DNA from: Streptomyces yatensis
GTDB lineage: Bacteria > Actinomycetota > Actinomycetes > Streptomycetales > Streptomycetaceae
Direction: 5' to 3'
Assembly (NCBI RefSeq): GCF_018069625.1
Contig: NZ_CP072941.1
Location: 2,294,001-2,358,000 of the forward strand
DNA length: 64,000 nt
Each line of letters opens with the position of its first letter. The first letter of the stretch is position 1. The position numbers were made by a program, and so were the translations under genes. This document shows, in pieces, positions 31,220-41,153 of this stretch. Under the pieces are notes generated by a model, which worked only from the letters and a program-made list of their open reading frames with translations, was not told the origin of the DNA and made no database searches.

Positions 31220-33004
31220 TCACGCCTCCTTCGTGTCGGCGGGGCCGGGGGCGGCGGGACGACGACGGCGCAGCGGCGGCGTGACCCCGAGGCGCTTGGG
31301 GTCGAGTCCGGACCACGAATGGCCGTTCCCGAAGAACGGGCGGCGGGCGAGGATCGTCATCAGCGGCTTGGTGAAGAGGAACACCACGGCGACGTCGAGC
31401 AGCGTGGTGAGGCCCAGGGTGAAGGCGAAGCCCTGCACCTTGCCGACGGTGACGATGTAGAGCACCGCGGCGGCCAGGAACGACACGAAGTCCGACACCA
31501 GGATGGTGCGCCGGGCCCGCGGCCAGCCGCGCTCGACGGCGGGGCGCAGCGAGCGGCCCTCCCGGATCTCGTCGCGGATCCGTTCGAAGTAGACGATGAA
31601 CGAGTCGGCGGTGATACCGATGGCCACGATCGCACCGCAGACCGCCGGCAGGTTCAGCGCGAAGCCGATGCCCGGACCGAGCAGCACCATGATCGTGTAC
31701 GTCAGGATCGCGGAGACGCCGAGGCTGGCCATGGCCACGAGGGCGAGACCGCGGTAGTAGACGACCAGGTAGATCACGACGAGCGCGAGGCCGATGGCAC
31801 CGGCGATCAGACCGGCGTCCAGCTGCTCACCGCCGAGCGCGGCGGAGACGGTGGTCTCGTCCGCGATGTCGAAGGACAGCGGGAGGGCACCGTAGGACAG
31901 CACGTTGGCCAGGTCCTCGGAGCTCTGCTGGGTGAAGCCGCCGGAGATGGTGGCCCGGCCGCCGGTGATGGCGCCCTGGGTGACCTCGGGGTCGGAGACG
32001 ACCTCGCCGTCCAGGACGATCGCGAAGCGGTTCTGCGGGGACTGCTTGGTGGTGAGCTCGCCGGTGGTCTTGGCGAACTTCTTGGAGCCCTTGCCGTTGA
32101 AGTCGAGCTGGACGATCCAGCCCGCTCCGTTCTGGCTCTCGAAGACCGCGGAGGCGTCGTCCACGTCGGTGCCCTCGACCTCGGAGGGGCCGAGCACAAA
32201 CTTGGCGTCGCCCTTCTCGCTGCAGGCCAGCACGGGGTCGCTCGGCTTGGCGTTGGCCGCCTTGTCGGCGGCCGCGGCGCGGGCGGCCGGCTTGGTGCAG
32301 TCCAGGGCCGCGAACTGCTTGGCCAGCTTCTGCTGGTCGGCGGAGCCGGGCGGGGTCTTGGACGGGTCGGGCTTCGAGGTGTCCGACGGCGAGGGGGTCT
32401 CGCTGGGCTTCTTGTCGGCCTTCAGCCCCTCGGAGAGGGCCCGCCCCTGGGTGCTGGGGCTGGCCGAGGAGGACGAGGAAGCCGACGAGGAGGCCGAGGG
32501 GGTGCCGGACGGCTTGCCGCCCTTGTCATTGCCCTTGCCGCTGGCGGTGCCGGACGGGCTGGGGGTGGAGCTGGGCTGCTCGGGGGTCTTCTGGCCGCTG
32601 GTGGTCGTGGTCACCGGCCGGAAGTAGAGCTGGGCGGTGGTGCCGACCTGCTGCCGGGCCTGCTTCGCGTTCGTCCCCTTGGGGATGTTCACGATGATGT
32701 GCTTCTCGCCCTGCGTCTGGACCTCGGCCTCGGACACACCCAGACCGTTGACCCGCCGCTCGATGATGCTCACGGCGGTGTTCATGTTGTCCGTGTTGAT
32801 CGCGTTGGGCTTGCCCGGTTGGTTCTTGGCCTCCAGCGTGAAGCTGGTGCCGCCCGCGAGATCGATACCCAGTCGCGGCGTGGTGTGACCGGAGACGAAC
32901 ATGCCTCCGGTCAGCGCCACGATGGCGATCAGGATGACGGCCAAGGCGCGCCCGGGCCTGCCCTGTGACCCGGAGGACCTGCGGCCCTTCTTCGGTGCTG
33001 CCAC
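31220..33004 (-). CDS. secD: Protein translocase subunit SecD
   Basis: A 594-residue partner of SecF. After the first membrane helix (LAVILIAIVALTGGMFVSG) the motif RLGIDLAGGTSFTL appears. The extracytoplasmic region is interrupted near residues 145-235 by a Ser/Pro/Thr/Lys-rich insert (SSTPSPSGTASGKG-like), then five more helices follow with ITADSFIVYFERIRDE. The GTG at 33004 gives (M)AAPKKGRR; an ATG at 33037 would add 11 residues. A hairpin separates it from yajC. Confidence 0.96.
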   Translation of the reverse strand: MAAPKKGRRSSGSQGRPGRALAVILIAIVALTGGMFVSGHTTPRLGIDLAGGTSFTLEAKNQPGKPNAINTDNMNTAVSIIERRVNGLGVSEAEVQTQGEKHIIVNIPKGTNAKQARQQVGTTAQLYFRPVTTTTSGQKTPEQPSSTPSPSGTASGKGNDKGGKPSGTPSASSSASSSSSASPSTQGRALSEGLKADKKPSETPSPSDTSKPDPSKTPPGSADQQKLAKQFAALDCTKPAARAAAADKAANAKPSDPVLACSEKGDAKFVLGPSEVEGTDVDDASAVFESQNGAGWIVQLDFNGKGSKKFAKTTGELTTKQSPQNRFAIVLDGEVVSDPEVTQGAITGGRATISGGFTQQSSEDLANVLSYGALPLSFDIADETTVSAALGGEQLDAGLIAGAIGLALVVIYLVVYYRGLALVAMASLGVSAILTYTIMVLLGPGIGFALNLPAVCGAIVAIGITADSFIVYFERIRDEIREGRSLRPAVERGWPRARRTILVSDFVSFLAAAVLYIVTVGKVQGFAFTLGLTTLLDVAVVFLFTKPLMTILARRPFFGNGHSWSGLDPKRLGVTPPLRRRRPAAPGPADTKEA

Positions 33005-33103
33005 CTTCTCGTATCTCCCTGTCCAACCGCCCCGCATGGGGTGTGCGCGGAGCGGCCACGAAGTCTTGTGGGGACGAGCCCCCGCCGGAGCCTAGACCGT
33101 TCA

Positions 33104-33145
33104 GGGAACCGCGGCGCACCAAGCGGGGGCGCGCCGCGGTTTCCC
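33104..33145 (-). terminator. Hairpin between yajC and secD
   Basis: GGGAACCGCGGCGC at 33104-33117 pairs with 33131-33145 with one bulged base. It lies 12 bases after the yajC stop and may attenuate read-through into secD. Confidence 0.6.
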
Positions 33146-33156
33146 GGATGTCGGAC

Positions 33157-33684
33157 TTACTTCGCGTCGGTGCCGCCGTCCCGCTTCTCGTCCTCGGAGG
33201 TGCTCGCCGCGGCGGCGTCGTCCTTGCCGAGGTCGATCTTCTTGACGTCCGTCTTCCCGGCCTTCTCGTCAGCCTCTTCTTCGGCCGCGTCGGCCTTGTC
33301 GGCGGAGGAGTCGCCGTCACCGGCGTCGGCGGCCTCGGTCAGCGAGGAGGCGTCGTCGGGAACGACAGGGGTGTCGGCGGCGTCGACGTCCTCGTCGGGG
33401 TCGATGCCGTGCACGATGCGGTTGTACTCGGCGTCGTCCAGGACGGCTCCCACCGCGTTCTTCGCGTAGAACGCGTGCACGCCGGGGGCCACCTCGAGGA
33501 GGACCGTCTCGTCGTGTACCTCCTTGACCGTCGCGTACATGCCGCCAATGGTCCGCACGCCGGTGCCCGGGTGCATGTCATTGCGCATCTGCTGGGCCTG
33601 GCGCTGCTTGTTCTTGGCCGATCGCGTCATCAGGAACATGGCCCCGATAAGCACGATGAACGGCAGGAGAGTCACGATATTCAC
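33157..33684 (-). CDS. yajC: Preprotein translocase subunit YajC
   Basis: A 175-residue protein with one N-terminal membrane segment (IVTLLPFIVLIGAMFLMT), the YajC core (GTGVRTIGGMYATVKEV, VLLEVAPGVHAFYAKNAV), and a long acidic Ala/Asp/Glu-rich cytoplasmic tail of about 80 residues, longer than in E. coli. YajC binds SecDF. GTG at 33684 is the start. It is first in the yajC-secD-secF-apt order. The 223-base gap to ruvB holds only a small 11-bp tandem duplication (33756-33777). Confidence 0.94.
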   Translation of the reverse strand: MNIVTLLPFIVLIGAMFLMTRSAKNKQRQAQQMRNDMHPGTGVRTIGGMYATVKEVHDETVLLEVAPGVHAFYAKNAVGAVLDDAEYNRIVHGIDPDEDVDAADTPVVPDDASSLTEAADAGDGDSSADKADAAEEEADEKAGKTDVKKIDLGKDDAAAASTSEDEKRDGGTDAK

Positions 33685-33907
33685 GGGACGGAAATTCCTT
33701 CACACGACCGCGGGGAGCGGCCTGGTCTACGGGGGTGGGTATACCGCACGGTGAGCGGACGGCATACGGACGGCATCGGCGGAGTCTAAGCGAGCCCACG
33801 CCAATGGAACAACGCCCGGCGCGGTACCGGGGTTCCTGACCCCGCCATTATTGGTCCTCTACGCCATGATGCCGGGTAAGCGCGCGCTTATGCCTCGGGA
33901 TGGCCCG

Positions 33908-34996
33908 TCATGCGTCGAAGAGCCCCGCCTGGCCGCCGCCGGCGGTCTGCGGCGGCGGGGTCAGCCCCAGATGGGCCCAGGCCGCGGGGGTGCCGATGCG
34001 CCCCCGGGGCGTACGGGCCAGCAGCCCCTCCCGGACCAGGAAGGGCTCGGCGACCTCCTCGACCGTCTCGCGCTCCTCCCCCACGGCGACCGCCAGGGTC
34101 GACAGGCCCACCGGGCCGCCGCCGAACAGCTTGAGCAGGGCGCTGAGCACCGCCCGGTCCAGCCGGTCCAGGCCGCGCTCGTCCACGTCGTACACGGCGA
34201 GGGCGCTGGCGGCGATCTCGCGCGTGATCACGCCGTCGGCCTTGACCTGGGCGTAGTCCCGCACCCGGCGCAGCAGACGGTTGGCGATCCGGGGGGTGCC
34301 GCGGGAGCGGCCCGCGATCTCGGAGGCGCCCTCGGCCTCGATGGTCACATCGAGCAGCCCGGCGGAGCGGTGGATGACCCGCTCCAGCTCACCCGGGGCG
34401 TAGAACTCCATATGGCCGGTGAAGCCGAAGCGGTCGCGCAGCGGGGGCGGCAGCAGCCCGGCCCGGGTGGTGGCGCCGACCAGCGTGAACGGCGGCAGCT
34501 CCAGCGGGATGGCGGTGGCCCCGGGCCCCTTGCCGACGATGACGTCGACGCGGAAGTCCTCCATCGCCATGTACAGCATCTCCTCGGCGGGCCGGGACAT
34601 CCGGTGGATCTCGTCCAGGAAGAGCACCTCGCCCTCGGCGAGGGAGGAGAGGATCGCGGCCAGATCGCCGGCGTGCTGGATGGCGGGGCCGGAGGTGATC
34701 CGGATCGGGGCGGCCATCTCCGCGGCGATGATCATGGAGAGGGTGGTCTTGCCCAGTCCGGGCGCACCGGAGAGCAGCACATGGTCGGCGGTGCCGCCGC
34801 GCTGCCGGGCCGCCTTGAGCACCAGGTCCAGTTGCTCGCGCACCCGCTCCTGTCCGACGAACTCGCCGAGGTCCTTCGGGCGGAGCGCGGCCTCCACCGC
34901 CTGGTCGTCACCGTCGGCGTCGGCGCCCACCAGCCTGCCGCCCGGGCCGGGCGGGGCGTCGTCGGCGGTGGCCGATGGGGTCTCGTCCCAGTTCAC
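33908..34996 (-). CDS. ruvB: Holliday junction branch-migration helicase RuvB
   Basis: A 362-residue AAA+ motor. Walker A is GAPGLGKTT near residue 73, Walker B is LFLDEIHRM, sensor 1 and the arginine finger region ([14 protein letters not shown]) follow, and a winged-helix domain binds DNA. It pumps DNA through RuvA-bound junctions. It follows ruvA after 67 bases and ruvC, completing the ruvCAB order. The first 30 residues are a Pro/Gly-rich extension. Confidence 0.98.
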   Translation of the reverse strand: MNWDETPSATADDAPPGPGGRLVGADADGDDQAVEAALRPKDLGEFVGQERVREQLDLVLKAARQRGGTADHVLLSGAPGLGKTTLSMIIAAEMAAPIRITSGPAIQHAGDLAAILSSLAEGEVLFLDEIHRMSRPAEEMLYMAMEDFRVDVIVGKGPGATAIPLELPPFTLVGATTRAGLLPPPLRDRFGFTGHMEFYAPGELERVIHRSAGLLDVTIEAEGASEIAGRSRGTPRIANRLLRRVRDYAQVKADGVITREIAASALAVYDVDERGLDRLDRAVLSALLKLFGGGPVGLSTLAVAVGEERETVEEVAEPFLVREGLLARTPRGRIGTPAAWAHLGLTPPPQTAGGGQAGLFDA

Positions 34997-35063
34997 TGCG
35001 TTTCGCCTCGCGATGTCGTCTGGAGTGGTGCCGCCGGTCGCGGCCTGCCGCGGCCGCGGTGGC

Positions 35064-35684
35064 TCACCGTGTGCGGTTCAGGGTCTGCAGGGCGGCCCGC
35101 AGCAGCTGAGCCACCTGGGGCTTGCCGCCCGCGGCCACCGCCTCCTCGGCCTGCGGGGTGACCGCGGCCACCGCCTCGTCGGCCTCCCGGGTGGCGTAGC
35201 CGAGGCCGACCAGCGCGGTGTGCAGCTGGTCGCTCCAGCCGGGGGCGGCCGCGGAGCGGGCGCCGGGCACGGCGGAGCCGAGCGGCTCGCCGAGCCGGTC
35301 CTTGAGCTCCAGCAGCAGCCGCTGCGCCCCCTTCTTGCCGATGCCGGGAACGGCGGTGAGCGCCTTCTCGTCCCCGGTGGACACCGCGAGCCGCAGTGCG
35401 TCCGGGGAGTGCACCGCCAGCATGGCCTGGGCCAGCCGGGGGCCGACCCCACTGGCGGTCTGGAGCAGCTCGAAGACCTGGCGCTCGTCGTCGTCGGCGA
35501 AGCCGTAGAGGGTCAGCGAGTCCTCACGGACGACGAGGGAGGTGGCCAGCCGGGCCTGCTGGCCGACGCGCAGCCCGGCCAGGGTGGCGGGGGCGCACTG
35601 GAGCGCCATCCCGATCCCGCCGACCTCGATCACGGCGGTGTCCGGGGCGACGGCCGCCACCGGACCGGAGACGAACGCGATCAT
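35064..35684 (-). CDS. ruvA: Holliday junction-binding protein RuvA
   Basis: A 206-residue protein. An N-terminal OB fold ([25 protein letters not shown], about 1-25) is followed by two helix-hairpin-helix motifs ([15 protein letters not shown] and [22 protein letters not shown], about 72-130) and the RuvB-contacting C-terminal domain ([18 protein letters not shown]). It overlaps ruvC by four bases (ATGA), so the two are coupled. Confidence 0.98.
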   Translation of the reverse strand: MIAFVSGPVAAVAPDTAVIEVGGIGMALQCAPATLAGLRVGQQARLATSLVVREDSLTLYGFADDDERQVFELLQTASGVGPRLAQAMLAVHSPDALRLAVSTGDEKALTAVPGIGKKGAQRLLLELKDRLGEPLGSAVPGARSAAAPGWSDQLHTALVGLGYATREADEAVAAVTPQAEEAVAAGGKPQVAQLLRAALQTLNRTR

Positions 35685-36277
35685 GAGATACGGCCTTTCG
35701 TGGTGCGCGCGGCGCCGGTGTTGTTCTTGGTGCGGGCACTGTTCGTGGTGCGGGCACTGTTCGTGCCGCGGTGGGCGGCGACGGCCTGCTGGAGGCGGTT
35801 GGTCGCGGGGGCCCGCCAGATATGGCAGATGGCGAGCGCCAGGGCGTCCGCCGCGTCGGCCGGTTTGGGCGGTGCGTCCAGCCGCAGCAGCCGGGTCACC
35901 ATCGAGCCGACCTGCGCCTTGTCAGCCCGCCCGGATCCGGTCACGGCCGCCTTCACCTCGCTGGGGGTGTGCAGCGCGACCGGGAGCCCGCGGCGGGCCG
36001 CGCACAGCATCGCGACGGCGCTGGCCTGGGCGGTGCCCATGACGGTGCGCACATTGTGCTGGCTGAACACCCGCTCCACGGCGACGAATTCGGGCCGGTG
36101 GGCGTCCAGCCACTCCTCTATGCCGCGCTCGACGATGACGAGCCGGTCGCCGATCGCGAGGTCCGCCCCGGTCCGGATGACGCCGACGCCGAGCATCCGC
36201 AACGGCCGGCCCGCGACCCCCTCGACCACGCCGACGCCGCACCGGGTCAGCCCCGGGTCCACGCCCAGCACGCGCAC
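35681..36277 (-). CDS. ruvC: Holliday junction resolvase RuvC
   Basis: A 198-residue RNase H-fold endonuclease. Acidic residues are in [14 protein letters not shown] at the start, VAVERVF in the middle, and [12 protein letters not shown] near 145. The core ends near residue 165; the last 33 residues (with [13 protein letters not shown]) are an extra tail encoded by an 18-bp tandem repeat. It is first in ruvC-ruvA-ruvB and overlaps ruvA by four bases. Confidence 0.97.
   Translation of the reverse strand: MRVLGVDPGLTRCGVGVVEGVAGRPLRMLGVGVIRTGADLAIGDRLVIVERGIEEWLDAHRPEFVAVERVFSQHNVRTVMGTAQASAVAMLCAARRGLPVALHTPSEVKAAVTGSGRADKAQVGSMVTRLLRLDAPPKPADAADALALAICHIWRAPATNRLQQAVAAHRGTNSARTTNSARTKNNTGAARTTKGRIS
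35723..35767 (-). repeat. 18-bp in-frame tandem repeat in the 3' end of ruvC
   Basis: Units 35723-35740 and 35741-35758 differ at one base and a partial copy follows to about 35767. They encode the repeated hexapeptide NSART(T/K) in the extra C-terminal tail. Confidence 0.85.
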
Positions 36278-36356
36278 CGCGCCCCTCCCCTCACCGCTGC
36301 TTCGGTCACCTGTTCCTGCAGGCTAGCGGCTGCCGCCGACAACACCGGCGCGGACA

Positions 36357-36401
36357 ACGCCGACGGGCCGGTGGGGTGATGCCCCGCCGGCCCGTCGGCG
36401 T
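36357..36401 (-). terminator. Terminator downstream of yebC
   Basis: A long stem (36357-36376 with 36382-36401) with one mismatch and a 5-base loop sits 36 bases past the yebC stop. Confidence 0.8.
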
Positions 36402-36436
36402 TCGCCGAAGGCGCTGACCGCCGTGCCGATCCGCCG

Positions 36437-37189
36437 TCAGGCGTCCACCTTGGCCATGACCTCGTCGGAGACGTCGAAGTTGGCGAAGACGTTCTGCACG
36501 TCGTCGCTGTCCTCCAGAGCGTCGATCAGCTTGAAGATCTTGCGCGCGGCGTCCTCTTCGAGCTCGACCTGCATCGTGGGCACGAAGTTGGCCTCGGCCG
36601 AGTCGTAGTCGATCTCCGCCTCCTGGAGGGCGGTACGGACCGCGACCAAGTCGGTGGCCTCGCTGATCACCTCGAAGGACTCACCGAGGTCGTTGACCTC
36701 CTCGGCGCCCGCGTCCAGGACCGCGCCCAGCACGTCGTCCTCGCCGAGCTCGCCCTTGGGGACGATGACGACGCCCTTACGGTTGAACAGGTAGGACACG
36801 GAGCCCGGGTCGGCCATCGAACCACCGTTGCGCGTCATCGCGACGCGGACGTCGGAGGCCGCGCGGTTGCGGTTGTCCGTAAGACACTCGATGAGCACGG
36901 CCACGCCGTTGGGGCCGTAGCCCTCGTACATGATCGTCTCGTACTCGGCGCCACCGGCCTCGAGACCGGCACCACGCTTGACCGCGCTGTCGATGTTCTT
37001 GTTCGGAACCGACTGCTTCTTCGCCTTCTGGATGGCGTCGAAGAGCGTCGGGTTGCCCTCCACGTCGGAGCCGCCCATGCGGGCCGCGACCTCGATGTTC
37101 TTGATCAGCTTCGCGAAGAGCTTGCCGCGCTTGGCATCGATCACGGCCTTCTTGTGCTTCGTCGTAGCCCATTTAGAGTGGCCGGACAT
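36437..37189 (-). CDS. YebC/PmpR-family transcription or translation regulator
   Basis: A 250-residue protein with the family start [22 protein letters not shown] (first 22 residues) and the three-domain layout of YebC. Family members have been described as DNA-binding regulators and, more recently, as ribosome-associated factors that ease polyproline stalling. It precedes ruvCAB, an order common across bacteria. A terminator follows, so it is probably its own unit. Confidence 0.94.
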   Translation of the reverse strand: MSGHSKWATTKHKKAVIDAKRGKLFAKLIKNIEVAARMGGSDVEGNPTLFDAIQKAKKQSVPNKNIDSAVKRGAGLEAGGAEYETIMYEGYGPNGVAVLIECLTDNRNRAASDVRVAMTRNGGSMADPGSVSYLFNRKGVVIVPKGELGEDDVLGAVLDAGAEEVNDLGESFEVISEATDLVAVRTALQEAEIDYDSAEANFVPTMQVELEEDAARKIFKLIDALEDSDDVQNVFANFDVSDEVMAKVDA

Positions 37190-37276
37190 CCGCCTGTCTC
37201 CTTCGCGTTACCCAATGCTGTACCAACGCCTGAGATCCTACCGGGATCGGCTCAGCCCGCGGCGCGGACCAGCCCT

Positions 37277-37432
37277 CCCGTCTCCCGCCACCACCCTCAA
37301 CCGAGCGCTACGCGCGCCCCACCATCCCCCCGTCTCCCGCCACCACCCTCAACCGAGCGCTACGCGCGCCCCACCATCCCCCCGTCTCCCGCCACCACCC
37401 TCAACCGAGCGCTACGCGCGCCCCACCATTTC
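37277..37432 (-). repeat. 52-bp tandem triplication covering the pdxT 3' end
   Basis: Three near-identical 52-bp units start at 37277, 37329 and 37381. The unit at 37381-37432 contains the last codons and TAG stop of pdxT (37412-37414); the two others carry copies of that gene end, stop included, downstream of the gene. Identity between units is almost complete, so the expansion is recent. Confidence 0.97.
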
Positions 37433-38032
37433 CACGAACAGCTTGTGCACCCGGTGGTCACCCGTCAGCTCGGGGTGGAACGAGGTCGCCAGGACCTTGC
37501 CCTGCCGGACGGCGACGGTGTGCCCGTCGAACGTCGCGAGCACCTCGGCACCGCCACCCACGGACTCGACCCACGGCGCGCGGATGAAGACCCCCTCGAC
37601 CGGGCCGCCGTCGATGCCCTCGATGTCGACCCGGGCCTCGAAGGACTCGTTCTGACGGCCGAAGGCGTTACGGCGCACGATCATGTCGATGCCGCCGATG
37701 GTCTCCTGGTCGTCCCGGCCGTCGAGGATCTTGTCCGCGAGCATGATCATGCCCGCGCACGTACCGTACACCGGCATTCCGGCCCGGACCCGCTCGCGCA
37801 GCGGCTCCAGCAGCCCGAAGATGACCGCCAGCTTGGACATGGTGGTCGACTCTCCCCCCGGGATCACCAGGGCGTCGACCTCGGCGAGTTCCTCGGGACG
37901 GCGGACCTGCCGGGGCGTGGCCCCGGCCGCGGTGAGCGCGGCGAAGTGCTCGCGGACATCGCCCTGGAGGGCGAGCACACCGATCACGGGCGCGTCGGGG
38001 GCGGATGCGGACGAAGTGGACGACGTAGTCAC
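37412..38032 (-). CDS. pdxT: Pyridoxal 5'-phosphate synthase glutaminase subunit PdxT
   Basis: A 206-residue class I glutamine amidotransferase that supplies ammonia to PdxS. The oxyanion stretch [10 protein letters not shown], the nucleophile in GTCAGMIML and the catalytic SFHPELTGD are present. The GTG at 38032 gives (M)[27 protein letters not shown] N-terminus, about 15 residues before the core; the frame stays open further upstream. It follows pdxS by 90 bases. The C-terminal MVGRA and stop lie in a 52-bp repeat unit. Confidence 0.96.
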   Translation of the reverse strand: MTTSSTSSASAPDAPVIGVLALQGDVREHFAALTAAGATPRQVRRPEELAEVDALVIPGGESTTMSKLAVIFGLLEPLRERVRAGMPVYGTCAGMIMLADKILDGRDDQETIGGIDMIVRRNAFGRQNESFEARVDIEGIDGGPVEGVFIRAPWVESVGGGAEVLATFDGHTVAVRQGKVLATSFHPELTGDHRVHKLFVEMVGRA

Positions 38033-38122
38033 GGAAGCGAAGACCTCTCGAACGTCAGGAGCACCACGCGCCGGGCCGGGACGCCGGGCGCGTGGTGCCA
38101 TGTGGTGCCGTGCGGGCGCCGG

Positions 38123-39043
38123 TTACCAGCCGCGGCTGGCGTAGCGCTCGGACTCGGGGAGGGTGTCGCAGTTGATGCCGACCATGGCCTCGCCGAGGTC
38201 CCGGGACGCGTCCGCGATGACCTTGGGGTCGTCGTAGAAGGTGGTGGCCTTCACGATCGCGGCGGCGCGCTTGGCCGGGTCGCCCGACTTGAAGATGCCG
38301 GAGCCCACGAAGACGCCCTCGGCGCCCAGCTGGCGCATCAGCGCGGCGTCGGCCGGGGTGGCGACACCGCCGGCGGAGAACAGCACCACCGGCAGCTTGC
38401 CGGTCTGCGCGATCTCGGCGACCAGCTCGTACGGGGCGCGGATCTCCTTGGCGGCCGCGTAGAGCTCGTGGTTGTCCAGGCCGCGCAGGCGGGCGATCTC
38501 GCCCTTGATCTGACGCAGGTGGCGGACCGCCTCGACGACGTTGCCGGTGCCGGCCTCGCCCTTGGAACGGATCATGGCCGCACCCTCGGCGATCCGGCGC
38601 AGCGCCTCGCCCAGGTTGGTGGCGCCGCAGACGAACGGGGTGGTGAAGGACCACTTGTCGCTGTGGTTGACCTCGTCGGCCGGGGTCAGGACCTCGGACT
38701 CGTCGATGTAGTCGACGCCGAGGGACTGCAGCACCTGCGCCTCGACGAAGTGGCCGATCCGCGACTTGGCCATGACCGGGATGGAGACGGCGCCGATGAT
38801 GCCCTCGATCATGTCCGGGTCGGACATCCGGGCCACGCCGCCGTCCTTACGGATGTCGGCCGGCACCCGCTCGAGTGCCATGACCGCGACGGCACCGGCG
38901 TCCTCGGCGATCTTGGCCTGCTCGGGGGTGACGACGTCCATGATCACGCCACCCTTGAGCTGCTCGGCCATACCGCGCTTGACGCGGGCGGTGCCGGTCG
39001 CGGGGGCGTCGGAGTTGGGCGTGCTGGCGGGCGTGATGGACAC
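38123..39043 (-). CDS. pdxS: Pyridoxal 5'-phosphate synthase lyase subunit PdxS
   Basis: A 306-residue (beta/alpha)8 enzyme that builds PLP from ribose 5-phosphate, glyceraldehyde 3-phosphate and ammonia. [27 protein letters not shown], and [20 protein letters not shown] (about 222-241) are family signatures. The start is GTG at 39043 with GAGGT upstream. It leads pdxS-pdxT, which gives de novo vitamin B6 synthesis. In the 247-base upstream gap I see only the promoter-bearing region. Confidence 0.98.
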   Translation of the reverse strand: MSITPASTPNSDAPATGTARVKRGMAEQLKGGVIMDVVTPEQAKIAEDAGAVAVMALERVPADIRKDGGVARMSDPDMIEGIIGAVSIPVMAKSRIGHFVEAQVLQSLGVDYIDESEVLTPADEVNHSDKWSFTTPFVCGATNLGEALRRIAEGAAMIRSKGEAGTGNVVEAVRHLRQIKGEIARLRGLDNHELYAAAKEIRAPYELVAEIAQTGKLPVVLFSAGGVATPADAALMRQLGAEGVFVGSGIFKSGDPAKRAAAIVKATTFYDDPKVIADASRDLGEAMVGINCDTLPESERYASRGW

Positions 39044-39290
39044 GGTTTGACCTCACTCGATAATGAAAAGTGCGATGAGCCCATCGTAGGGCCGTTCGAT
39101 ACCGGAACATGACCCGGCCATCTGGTCCAGGTCACGAGCGTGTGTGCTACACGAATGACAAAACCGGCTCGGGGCGGGGCACGGCAAGGGCCAATCGAAG
39201 GCCGGTGGCTCGAAACAGCCGGTGAATCCTCAGTGCACGGAAGGCGTCAGGGCGCGGGCTCTTCCCCCGGGGCGCACCCCACGGCTTCCG

Positions 39291-39848
39291 TCAGCGCTCG
39301 GCCTCCTCGGCGCCCGGCACCCGCCCGAGCGCCGCCGGGGGCTCGTCGTCCATCTCGAAGGCGAGCGGAAACGGGGCGTGACCCGCCAGCCGGAACCAGC
39401 GCACCGTGCGATGGCGGCGCAGCGCCCGTGCCGCGCGCACCGCGTCGTTGTGGAACCGCCGGGCCATCGGCACCCGCCGTACCGCCTCCGTGAGCTCCCC
39501 CAGCGCGTCCTCGCCACCCGGCGCCTCCCGTACCGCCTCGGCCTGGGCGCCATCCTGGAAGACGGCCCGCAGCGCCTGGCTCAGCTCGCTCTCGGCGACC
39601 TCGCGGTGCTCCTCCTCGGACTGCCGGGCGGCGTGCGCGGCCTGGTACAGCACGATCGACGCGGCGGGGTCGAGCACTCCGGCGGTGGCCAGCTCCTGCG
39701 CGATGGAGGCACGCCGCAGCAGCTGCGCGTCGAGTGCGGCCCGCGCCGCGTCCAGCCGGCTGTGCAGCCGGTCGAGGCGTCCGGCGGTCCAGCTCAGGTA
39801 GACGGCGATGACGACCAGCGCGACCGCGATCCAGATCAAGGTGCTCAC
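39291..39848 (-). CDS. LemA-like small membrane-anchored protein
   Basis: A 185-residue protein with one N-terminal membrane segment (TLIWIAVALVVIAVYLSW) and a long helical domain. The pattern RLDRLHSRLDAARAALDAQL and the late RRFHNDAVRAARALRRHRTVRWFRLAG resembles LemA, where R(Y/F)xNDxVxxYN precedes a FP motif. The acidic tail is short. The gene lies downstream of the PIM operon in the same direction. Function is unknown; the LemA relation is by eye only. Confidence 0.6.
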   Translation of the reverse strand: MSTLIWIAVALVVIAVYLSWTAGRLDRLHSRLDAARAALDAQLLRRASIAQELATAGVLDPAASIVLYQAAHAARQSEEEHREVAESELSQALRAVFQDGAQAEAVREAPGGEDALGELTEAVRRVPMARRFHNDAVRAARALRRHRTVRWFRLAGHAPFPLAFEMDDEPPAALGRVPGAEEAER

Positions 39849-39893
39849 GGCCCGCCACGCTACCGCCTGCCGCCCCGCGAGTCCGGGGTCGCG

Positions 39894-39929
39894 CCCTCAG
39901 AGCCCTCAGCACCCTCAGGGCCCTCAACG
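39894..39929. repeat. 9-bp tandem repeat (CCCTCAGNN) x4
   Basis: Four 9-bp units (39894, 39903, 39912, 39921), each beginning CCCTCA, in the 144-base gap between the LemA-like gene start and the GT4 stop. Confidence 0.8.
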
Positions 39930-39992
39930 CCGGAGTCGCCCGCAGCGGCCGTGTACGGCGCCGTACGCCCCTCCCGGGCGGGCCCCGGCCCG

Positions 39993-41153
39993 CTAGGGCC
40001 GGGCGAGCCCCAGGCGCGCCCACAGCCGCGTACGGTCGTCCGCCGCCACGGACGCCGCGCCGTCCGTCACCGTCTCGTAGACCGCGAGGATGTCCGCGCC
40101 CACCGTCGACCAGTCGAAGCGCCGTACGTGCCGGCTGCCGCGCTCCCGCAGCTCGGCCAGCCGCTTGTCGTCGCCCAGCAGCCGCACCGCGGCCGCCGCC
40201 AGGGCGTCGGCGTCCTCGTTGGCGAACAGCTCACCCGCCGCTCCCCCGTCCAGCACCTGGGCGAACGCGTCCAGATCGCTGGCGAGGACCGCGGCCCCCG
40301 CCGACATGGCCTCGACGAGGATGATGCCGAAGCTCTCGCCGCCCGTATTGGGCGCGACATAGACATCGACGCTGCGCAGCAGCCGCGCCTTGTCCTCGTC
40401 GCTGACCATCCCCAGGAACTCGACGCGCTCCCGCAGCGGCGCCGGCAGGGCGGCCACGGCCTCCTTCTCGTCGCCGCGCCCGGCGATCAGCAGCCGCGCC
40501 CCCGGCCGGGCCTCGAAGATCTTCGGCAGGGCGCGCATCAGCACCGGCAGCCCCTTACGGGGCTCGTCGATCCGGCCCATGAAGCCGATCGTCTCCCCCT
40601 GCCACTCCTCCTTGGGCCCGGCGTCGGCGAAGAAGTCCACGTCGACCCCGTTGGGGATGACGACCGCGTCGCCCCCGAGGTGCTCCACCAGCGTCCGGCG
40701 CGCGTACTCGCTCACCGCGATCCGCGCGCTGATCTTCTCCAGCGCCGGCTGCAGGATCGGATACGCCGCGATCATGGCCCGGGAGCGGGGATTGGAGGTG
40801 TGGAACGTCGCGACGATCGGCCCCTGGGCCGCCCAGCAGGCCAGCAGCCCCAGCGAGGGCGAGGTGGGCTCGTGGATGTGGATGACGTCGAAGCCGCCGT
40901 CGTGCAGCCAGCGGCGCACCCGCGCGGCCGACAGGAAGCCGAAGTTCAGCCGGGCCACCGAGCCGTTGTACGGCACCGGCACGGCACGCCCGGCGGAGAC
41001 CACGTACGGCGGCAGCGGCGTCTCGTCGTCCGCCGGGGCCAGCACGGAGACCTGGTGGCCGCGCCGGATCAGATGGTCGGCCAGATCGCGGATGTGGAAC
41101 TGGACGCCGCCTGGGACATCCCAGGAGTACGGGCAGACGATCCCGATCCTCAA
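39993..41153 (-). CDS. pimA: GT4 mannosyltransferase, PimA-like (phosphatidylinositol mannoside synthesis)
   Basis: A 386-residue GT-B glycosyltransferase. The N-terminus RIGIVCPYSWDVPGGVQFHI has the acceptor-side GGVQ loop; the donor site shows GRIDEPRKGL, and ESFGIILVEAMSAGA carries the GT4 EX7E motif. In Mycobacterium PimA adds the first mannose from GDP-mannose to phosphatidylinositol. The TTG at 41153 overlaps the acyltransferase stop (TTGA). The stop codon sits in the 4-base loop of an 8-bp hairpin (39984-40003). Confidence 0.9.
   Translation of the reverse strand: MRIGIVCPYSWDVPGGVQFHIRDLADHLIRRGHQVSVLAPADDETPLPPYVVSAGRAVPVPYNGSVARLNFGFLSAARVRRWLHDGGFDVIHIHEPTSPSLGLLACWAAQGPIVATFHTSNPRSRAMIAAYPILQPALEKISARIAVSEYARRTLVEHLGGDAVVIPNGVDVDFFADAGPKEEWQGETIGFMGRIDEPRKGLPVLMRALPKIFEARPGARLLIAGRGDEKEAVAALPAPLRERVEFLGMVSDEDKARLLRSVDVYVAPNTGGESFGIILVEAMSAGAAVLASDLDAFAQVLDGGAAGELFANEDADALAAAAVRLLGDDKRLAELRERGSRHVRRFDWSTVGADILAVYETVTDGAASVAADDRTRLWARLGLARP

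Noticed and set aside
33685..33907. Small gene in the 223-base gap between yajC and ruvB
   Set aside because: No frame with a start, ribosome site and protein-like composition; only a small 11-bp duplication is present.
37277..37432. CRISPR array
   Set aside because: The repeats are directly tandem with no spacers, and no cas genes are present.
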